Of a DNA stretch of 64,000 bases, positions 53,342 through 64,000 are shown one piece after another. Both the position numbers and the translations under genes were made by a program. The notes under the pieces are model-generated. The model was not told where the DNA came from. It made no database searches and was given only the letters and a program-made list of their open reading frames with translations. Location of the stretch: contig BAAHQB010000063.1 in the NCBI GenBank assembly GCA_054601695.1, positions 248,001 to 312,000 of the forward strand, read 5' to 3'. How positions within the stretch are numbered: position 1 is the first letter of the stretch; each line of letters starts with the position of its first letter. This stretch comes from Amorphochlora amoebiformis. Its lineage: Eukaryota > Cercozoa > Chlorarachniophyceae.

Positions 53342-53518
53342 TATGTATATATATAAAATACCAACATACATCGGAAAAGCATAACTCTAATCCTAATCCT
53401 AATCCTAAACCTAATCCTAAATTCCTTTTCTAACCCTACTACTAACCTCTAGAGCTACGTGAATTATCGTCAGCATCTGGGGGGCTCTGAAGATTTGAAT
53501 CGTTGTGAGAGCTTCCGA
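46681..53518 (-). CDS. Ser/Gly/Arg-rich single-pass membrane protein, 5' incomplete
   Basis: Exons in order: 53518-53447, 53094-53031, 52952-52903, 52679-52593, 48489-48432, 48202-48164, 47787-47715, 47491-47429, 47085-46681. Phase matches at all eight junctions, giving at least 303 residues. The first ~190 residues are low-complexity and basic ([50 protein letters not shown]). A single hydrophobic helix follows ([19 protein letters not shown]), a type II signal-anchor layout. The last exon is the least certain: other frames and the opposite strand are also open there. No family recognised. A copia element lies in the 52592-48490 intron. A head echo of exon 47787 is at about 47972-47997. Confidence 0.6.
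46768..46854. repeat. 29-bp tandem repeat, 3 copies
   Basis: CTTTCGAAGTCCCCGTCGCC plus TCTGAGATG, starting at 46768, 46797 and 46826. The period is not a multiple of three, so it shifts frame at each unit and leaves several frames open on both strands within the presumed last exon. Confidence 0.93.
47290..47420. repeat. ~37-bp intronic tandem repeat, 3 copies
   Basis: GGTATGTTAGCATAGGGTTA with ATGTTAGTATGGGCATA, three imperfect units in the intron 47428-47086 of the - strand gene. Confidence 0.85.
48530..48767 (-). repeat. 3' LTR of the copia element
   Basis: 238 bp, identical by eye to 52206-52443. In element sense it runs TGTTAACG to CTGACA. The Gag-Pol stop codon lies inside it (48734-48736). 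Confidence 0.97.
48734..52201 (-). CDS. Copia Gag-Pol polyprotein without integrase catalytic core, 1155 aa
   Basis: Gag occupies residues ~1-275, followed by a zinc knuckle CX2CX4HX4C (C281, C284, H289, C294). The aspartic protease motif is LDSG (D336). The pre-integrase HxLGH motif is at 472-477 (WHLALGH). At about residue 495-510 the sequence jumps straight to an acidic linker ([13 protein letters not shown], ~558-570), so the Cys pair and the D,D-35-E core, normally ~250-300 residues, are missing in frame. Reverse transcriptase follows, with D727 ([10 protein letters not shown]) and YVDD at 811-814, then RNase H with D975, E1018, D1051 and D1100. The last ~10 residues lie in the 3' LTR. 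The start ATG lies within the primer-binding site. It should make RNA, particles and cDNA but needs integrase from elsewhere. Confidence 0.96.
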   Translation of the reverse strand: MSFEATRTALLKWTAKLKLTKEDDWTKYAKSVSMMVKALQLEDCMKLGARSIMDWKNPDALRPQHVVEMKEGKWATNLDGKEDAHIKLRMLLHATLVLTVGRKYEHLTTGREDPVYLWARLRAGIEGPRLFRRMKLQKKLNRQTLDDYSGDFGKLASEIEETADALTGLGKTMDDEDRIVALMMALPEDEYGSTLENIALHPTTYQAAVTAITSVAARKAANNYETKVKDIVAAGHEHQGTKNLKDMSAKDLAKMKTRIDKLMTAKSERPKGASRKFRGKCFKCNKKGHMKKDCPLLNEQDDDAAILEDSSESDYNWSAVAGNWGDGSTAGYLVLDSGCTRSCFKDKRYFKTFRVVKNHAFKLGNGETRMESKGFGDVEVPLRNGKVLKMTNVAYCPGAAANYVAQRGLREDGYRLRFVGEQDDISIMKDGDEICRTSGTKKRLFLIPVANDDNLGAWFDDKARWRSLWKWHLALGHTPSRIIKKMEKLGVVAGLSIADVKAHVRFYDTIFNFKARREYIYISPEKRNDTYIYPEMTFSDDKAADGEGEKNNAPDMGESDDDDDNDDEEETAPRRSTRTRTQRTVYDGQGGSEIPSAKGNVEVAAAMEDCMFGISDGTEPKNWEEARHHPAWVKATDEEIEALEKNGTWKIIARRPEMRVVGVRTLYKQKLNKDGEPGRKKARVVAKGYTQYGVSFNDRYAPTLRIASLRAILALAQVKGRKVLSADINNAYLHGPEDDEVYMEIPESMRDKYDPSKYVCDLQKSIYGLKTAGRNWNKCFDKYMESKGYRRCRSDPCVYMHHQRDVIVCVYVDDVVCTAAREKDGYTFLQGLRARFGIKEMGELDFVLGISVTKIGKDLIMSQEAYAKRILIEYKMQNCKGVTTPMAPSVKLTKDEEGPGVDQEKYRSIIGKIAYLATCTRPDLAYTVSKLSRYLNDPKRSHMLAVEYALRYIKRTLHYGLRFTNAGTDMKMYVDADHAGCLDTRRSTSGCLIIFGGNLIHWRSKRQTIAVKSSAIAEYVALSEGLDELLWMRNLFLELDVKLGSSMVYEDNTACIRIAENPILSQKTKAVDLHFHYCRDHLQRGIYMLEYIPTDQQLADGLTKAVSGATLFKLAEAYLDTEAHVAPTKSAAEVDAGRSGASRGSVNVYRTYKLN
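48768..48776 (-). other. Polypurine tract
   Basis: GAGGGGGAG in element sense, immediately before the TGTTAACG start of the 3' LTR: the expected plus-strand priming site. Confidence 0.85.
52197..52205 (-). other. Putative primer-binding site overlapping the start codon
   Basis: Directly after the 5' LTR the element reads GGTTATGAG, complementary to CTCATAACC. That resembles a tRNA-Met anticodon loop (CAU), as in the half-tRNA priming known for Drosophila copia. The ATG of Gag-Pol is the complement of that anticodon. Inference from position and sequence. Confidence 0.55.
52206..52443 (-). repeat. 5' LTR of the copia element
   Basis: 238 bp, identical to the other LTR. Its last bases (element sense ...CTGACA) supply an in-frame TGA three codons before the Gag-Pol ATG, fixing that ATG as the first possible start. 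Confidence 0.97.
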
Positions 53519-57347
<3,829 letters not shown>

Positions 57348-57394
57348 TATATCTGTGACTTATCGCTTCGTCACGTTAGGTTGGATTCCGTTGG
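57348..57394. promoter_or_regulatory. 47-bp divergent intergenic region
   Basis: Only 47 bp separates the two start codons (57347 -, 57395 +). GTCAC/GTGAC half-sites recur here and in the flanking 5' ends (GTGACTTATCGC, CGTCACG, TGATCACG, GCGTGAC), which could be a shared activator site. 5' UTRs must be very short, or transcription starts overlap the opposite gene. Confidence 0.5.
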
Positions 57395-58239
57395 ATGTCA
57401 TCGAAAGGGCTTGTGCTCGTGTTTGGAGGTGAGCGCTATCCACAGTCCCCTTCGCCAGGCCGGCAGCAGAATATGAAAGGAAATATATCTATTCTTGATA
57501 AAGTACGAATTCGAGAGCGGGGGGGGGAAATTATTGTCCAAATTCTCACCATCCCTTCCGCTTTCAATCTCGCGGTGTCACGCAAAAGCACTCACCCTTG
57601 TAAATACTTACAGACGTCTTAAAAACGTGATGTAGTTGGATTTGATGGGAGCATCCCACGTTTAGATCTATACGGAGACATGTTCCCACGGGGAAATATA
57701 TATTTGCGTTGAGACAGCCCTGCTCGCTCCCGCCTCGCCGGGCGCTTCTACCGGATCCCTCTTCGCCCCTAGCCCTCGACAATTACTTTTATCTCTCACA
57801 TGATTCGAAATTCCCGAGCAGGTTTTCATCTTGGAAACTTAGAATTGGTGGATTAAACACCATTGTTATACGTCCTTGTGTATATATATAGTCAGTGCAT
57901 GTCCGACAGCCGGTTACATCATTATGTGTATGCCCATACGGCTAGTATGTATCTAATGGTTGTACATTCATTTATGCACTTGCAGGAAAGGAACAACACA
58001 GGTTCTTCCATGTATATAAATACATATATGTTACATACATATATACATATACATATACATACATACACATATACATATATATATATATATACATACATAT
58101 ATATATATATATAAATCCTTGAGTGTACTAGGTATTTTGGTCGCCGCAGTGGGTGGAATCGTTGCTCTACCCATGATGAAGGTTGATGAATATATAAATA
58201 TATATGTATTATATACATAGTATATATATATATATATAC

Positions 58240-58311
<72 letters not shown>

Positions 58312-58320
58312 CATATTATA

Positions 58321-58356
<36 letters not shown>

Positions 58357-58495
58357 TGTATTATACGCATGATGAAGGTTCCTTGATATGTAGATATATG
58401 TGTATGCATCAATACATAATATACATGTGTACTATAGCCATGATGAAGGTTCCTTAATATATAAATATATATGTACATATTATATCCATAATAAC

Positions 58496-58569
<74 letters not shown>

Positions 58570-58660
58570 ATTACACCCATGATGAAGGTTCATTAATATA
58601 TAAATATATATATGTACATATTATATACATAATATTATATAAAAATATATATATAAATAT

Positions 58661-58694
<34 letters not shown>

Positions 58695-58699
58695 CATAC

Positions 58700-58762
<63 letters not shown>

Positions 58763-58845
58763 AGTATAGTATAGTAATTGTGATAATAAATGTCTAGGTT
58801 AAGGAGAAGAAAGAGGAGCGAGCGGGTATTATATACATAAATCTG

Positions 58846-58916
<71 letters not shown>

Positions 58917-58984
58917 TTAGTAAATACATGTACATATAATAAATATATATGTATGTTAAATATATATATATAAAAAAATATATA

Positions 58985-59082
<98 letters not shown>

Positions 59083-59195
59083 GACATCTACATTGTATAT
59101 GTATTTACAGATTACATATATATGCATATATATATATATATATATAATATATATATATATATATGTAAATATATAATATAATAATACCACCATAT

Positions 59196-59279
<84 letters not shown>

Positions 59280-59470
59280 GTGTATATATACCGTCAATGT
59301 ACATGCCTATGACAATACAACACCACTAAAATAGACAGTAACAAAAACTTGAAATTTCCTTGAAATATAAAGGCAAGCGTCCTTCAACATCCAAATCGAT
59401 GTGGAAAAATATGAACGACTCCAAACCCGGTCCCCACACCACTGGCGCCGCGAAGTCTGGAAAACAGTAG
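57395..59470 (+). CDS. Small single-pass membrane protein, 4 exons, 69 aa
   Basis: Exons 57395-57428, 58132-58181, 58798-58825, 59373-59470; 210 nt with phase matching throughout and a TAG stop. It reads [12 protein letters not shown], then [16 protein letters not shown] (one membrane helix), VKEKKEERA, then a basic Ser/Gly-rich tail ending [10 protein letters not shown]. The layout (short N-terminus, FGG, helix, P, charged KKE-RAG) recalls SMIM20/MITRAC7, a cytochrome oxidase assembly factor, but the resemblance is weak. The first intron (57429-58131) contains about 450 bp of unique sequence with no exon I can support. Confidence 0.7.
58368..58605 (+). repeat. Tail echoes of exon 58132-58181 (3 copies)
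   Basis: CATGATGAAG|GTT recurs near 58369, 58439 and 58577, each followed by CCTTGATAT/CCTTAATAT/CATTAATAT and (TA)n. The true site is ATGATGAAG|GTTGATGAATA. All are downstream of it. Confidence 0.85.
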
Positions 59471-60694
<1,224 letters not shown>

Positions 60695-61114
60695 ATGCTT
60701 GCTCTTGGTCGCCTACGTCGCTGCATATCCGCCGTTCATGCCTCCCTTGGAAGGTTTCGGGGGTTCTGCTCCGCTTCTCAGGTAGAAACACACCATATCT
60801 TCTTCAAACCACCGAAATTGGCGCAAAAATTAAAGTTTAGAAGCCGCAAAATTATCCGTGTTGACACGTACCCTTCCTTGCAGGTCAAGATACTCGACGT
60901 TCGCGTCCAGAAGGTCACTGCGGAGAATATTGAGCCATATGGTGCGTTGGAATGGAAAAGTCAATGTTTGTGTTTTTTGTCTGAGCCGAAATTTTATTTT
61001 TCTCGCGGGATGGGATTGGGGTGGTGGTTTGTATGGGGGTATGTAGGTACCCTGTTTGAAGACTTTGATGGGGAAGCTGTTCGTCTGGAGGTAATGAATT
61101 GATGTATAGCTTAG

Positions 61115-61153
<39 letters not shown>

Positions 61154-61212
61154 ACATAAATATACGTTTATGTTTTCTTATCAACGATATATTATATATA
61201 TATGTCTATATG

Positions 61213-61264
<52 letters not shown>

Positions 61265-61419
61265 TTATATATATATATATATATATATTACATATACATA
61301 TATATTACATATACATACATATATATATACATATAGCAATGGCCACAACCTGGGCGTCGTCCTGTCATCGACGGTGTTAGTGGAGGTGTTACAGAGGTTA
61401 TATATATATATATATATAC

Positions 61420-61467
<48 letters not shown>

Positions 61468-61506
61468 TATATGTATATATATATATATTGTTAAAATACA
61501 TCTCTT

Positions 61507-61583
<77 letters not shown>

Positions 61584-61629
61584 TATATATATTTACATAT
61601 ATTTTATTTATAATTCTATATATATATAC

Positions 61630-61704
<75 letters not shown>

Positions 61705-61824
61705 CTATGAGTGGGTGTGCTACAAAGGTTATTATCATTTATATCATAATCATGATTATTATTGTTAATATAACGTACACATATGTATAGCACTTACCAT
61801 GTGAAAATATGTATATAAGTATGA

Positions 61825-61855
<31 letters not shown>

Positions 61856-61965
61856 CACATACATATGTATATATATGTATATTTATATATACTTTTTTAG
61901 GGTGATTTTTCCTTAGAATGGAATAATGGTACTCACATTGCGGAAAATACTGCAGTGCAAGATGG

Positions 61966-62062
<97 letters not shown>

Positions 62063-62137
62063 AATATATGTGTATACATATATTATATAGTATATATATT
62101 ATACATATTATATAAATATAATACAATATATGTATGT

Positions 62138-62180
<43 letters not shown>

Positions 62181-62300
62181 ATATAAATATATTTATATAT
62201 GTAAACATTATATGTATGTACGTATGTAACTAAATATAATATGTATACGTATATTACATTATATATATATATATATATATATGTATATGTGTGTATGTAT

Positions 62301-62345
<45 letters not shown>

Positions 62346-62638
62346 CACAGGAGTTTACAGCTTTGCGTGGGACGGCGGTGATGAGGGTAAGCTTATTAAT
62401 AATCATTACTATTAATACTATTAATAGCTAATAGTATTAATGTTAATACTATTAATAGCTAATAGTATTAATGTTAATACTATTAATAGCTAATAGTATT
62501 ACTATTAGTACTAATAGCATTAGGTTATCACGAATGATTATTAATAATAGTATGAATAGTGCTAATAATCTTAGGTTAATTAGAAGTATTAATGGTGTTA
62601 ATAGTGCTAATAGAATGAATATTATTTATAGTATTGGT

Positions 62639-62720
<82 letters not shown>

Positions 62721-62921
62721 GTGTATATATATAAACACACAAAATACAAAATAATATATATATATATACATATATATACACACAAAATACAAAATAATAT
62801 ATATACATATACATATATATATATATAATATATATATTACTACATATATTAAATACATACATAATATATATATATATATATATACATAAGCTCTCCAAGC
62901 CGCTGGATGGGGCATTAGCTC

Positions 62922-63019
<98 letters not shown>

Positions 63020-63312
63020 ATATATATCTGTGTTCGTACATATATGTATATATATATATATATGTATATAAGCTCTCCAAGCCGCTGGATGGGGCATTAG
63101 CTCGTATATATATATATACATATACATATATATATATATAATATATATATTACTACATATATTAAATACATACATAATATATATATATATATATATATAT
63201 AAGCTCTCCAAGCCGCTGGATGGGGCATTAGCTCGCCGTGTAAGTCTTCCTGTCCATCAGCTTATATGGTATATATATATATATACATATATATGTGTGT
63301 ATGTATATATAT

Positions 63313-63350
<38 letters not shown>

Positions 63351-63434
63351 ATATGTATATGTATGTATATATATATATTACATCCTAACATTACAACTAA
63401 CCATTTAGTTTACGGAGATCAACTACCATGCGTG
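60695..63434 (+). CDS. Mitochondrially targeted ureidoglycolate-lyase-like (AllA/cupin) protein, 3' incomplete
   Basis: Exons 60695-60781, 60884-60941, 61047-61090, 61337-61396, 61901-61964, 62351-62386, 63204-63268, 63409-63434, with phase matching at each. Exon 1 is an Arg/Ser/Ala-rich presequence ([20 protein letters not shown]). The body reads [71 protein letters not shown]. The LTAExFxPYG opening, the WPxxGxRPV...GGxTEG block and the NYH motif match AllA-type (COG3194) cupins, some of which are known as ureidoglycolate lyases; the substrate here is not certain. A stronger-looking donor (GTAAGT at 63239) inside exon 7 would skip the NYH frame, so I prefer GTATAT at 63269. The intron after 63434 runs out of the window. 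Confidence 0.65.
61699..61722 (+). repeat. Tail echo of exon 61337-61396
   Basis: GAGTGGGTGTGCTACAAAG|GTTA is a diverged copy of the exon end (AGTGGAGGTGTTACAGAG|GTTA), 300 bp downstream in the same intron. Confidence 0.7.
62395..62640. repeat. Palindromic TAATAG-rich repeat in an intron
   Basis: Three units of about 31 bp each contain ATACTATTA, AATAGC and TAATAGTAT, a near-perfect 23-bp inverted repeat able to fold as a hairpin. They are followed by degenerate ATTAAT/GTTAAT derivatives. It lies between exons 62351 and 63204. Confidence 0.85.
62887..63105 (+). repeat. Head echoes of exon 63204-63268 (2 copies)
   Basis: AAGCTCTCCAAGCCGCTGGA plus TGGGGCATTAGCTCG recur at about 62887-62922 and 63070-63105, identical to the exon's first 34 nt, then (TA)n. 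A 60-bp stretch of flanking intron (ACTACATATATTAAATAC) is duplicated with them. They lie upstream of the true exon. Confidence 0.93.
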
Positions 63435-63437
63435 GTA

Positions 63438-63477
<40 letters not shown>

Positions 63478-63503
63478 CATACATACATATATATATATGT
63501 ATG

Positions 63504-63534
<31 letters not shown>

Positions 63535-63567
63535 TAATATTGAAGAAAATATGTATATATAAGTATA

Positions 63568-63654
<87 letters not shown>

Positions 63655-63735
63655 ATATATGTATATACATATATATATACATGTATTATATATATGTATG
63701 TAAGAGGTATAGATATATAATATACATATATATAG

Positions 63736-63795
<60 letters not shown>

Positions 63796-63869
63796 TATGT
63801 ATGTATGTATATATATATATGTATATATATATATATACATATATATATACGAAAATGAAGAAAAAGGTT

Positions 63870-63901
<32 letters not shown>

Positions 63902-64000
63902 ATTCTCTCTCTCATTCTCTCTCTCTGTCTCTCTCTCTGTCTCTCTCTTTCTCTCTCTGTGTCTCTCTTTCTCTCTCTCTTTTTGTCTCTTTCTCTCTCC
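63435..64000. repeat. Intron running out of the window
   Basis: (TA)n from 63443 to about 63850, then (CT)n from 63872 to the window end. No exon is seen. Confidence 0.8.

Noticed and set aside
63204-63240. GTAAGT at 63239 as the donor of exon 7 of the AllA-like gene
   Set aside because: It is the better consensus, but using it changes the frame of the next exon and loses the NYH motif expected for the family.

Overview
This is nuclear DNA of an intron-rich eukaryote that builds, or descends from ancestors that built, a motile cilium. The lineage is undetermined. Genes are split into tiny exons (15-180 nt, mostly 30-110) by GT-AG introns. The introns are made almost wholly of (TA)n, CCCTAA/TTAGGG telomere-type hexamers, (CT)n and one (GC)n block. 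Exons were found by reading short non-repetitive islands, demanding an AG before and a GT after, and checking that codon phase carries across every junction.

Layout. 1073-1844 (+): last two exons of an unidentified gene. 2432-11149 (-): a complete 12-exon, 240-residue DNAAF19/CCDC103-type axonemal dynein assembly factor. 11530-43359 (+): a mitochondrial-type Lon protease in about 46 exons over 32 kb. Its LON domain, AAA+ module and Ser-Lys protease domain are all intact; only the extreme N-terminus is uncertain. 44666-45682 (+): last two exons of an unidentified gene. 46681-53518 (-): a Ser/Gly/Arg-rich single-pass membrane protein, 5' end unresolved, with a Ty1/copia element (48530-52443) inside one intron in the same orientation. 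54345-57347 (-): a 248-residue multi-pass membrane protein. 57395-59470 (+): a 69-residue single-pass protein, starting 47 bp from the previous gene in divergent orientation. 60695-63434 (+): the 5' part of a mitochondrially targeted ureidoglycolate-lyase-like (AllA/cupin) protein that runs off the window.

Two phenomena dominate. First, introns carry tandem partial copies ('echoes') of the neighbouring exon with its splice site. Copies of exon heads (with the 3' splice site) lie upstream of the true exon, and copies of exon tails (with the 5' splice site) lie downstream, on both strands and in at least seven genes. Second, several complete introns (67-124 bp) are nothing but telomere-type hexamers whose first and last units have become GT and CCCTAG splice sites. 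A 45-50 bp companion motif recurs inside the telomere-type blocks of different genes.

The copia element has identical 238-bp LTRs and an intact 1155-codon frame, yet the integrase core is absent. Lon and the AllA-like protein are probably mitochondrial and DNAAF19 cytoplasmic; no operon-like logic is expected. Nothing here is recognisable as a tRNA, rRNA or CRISPR locus.
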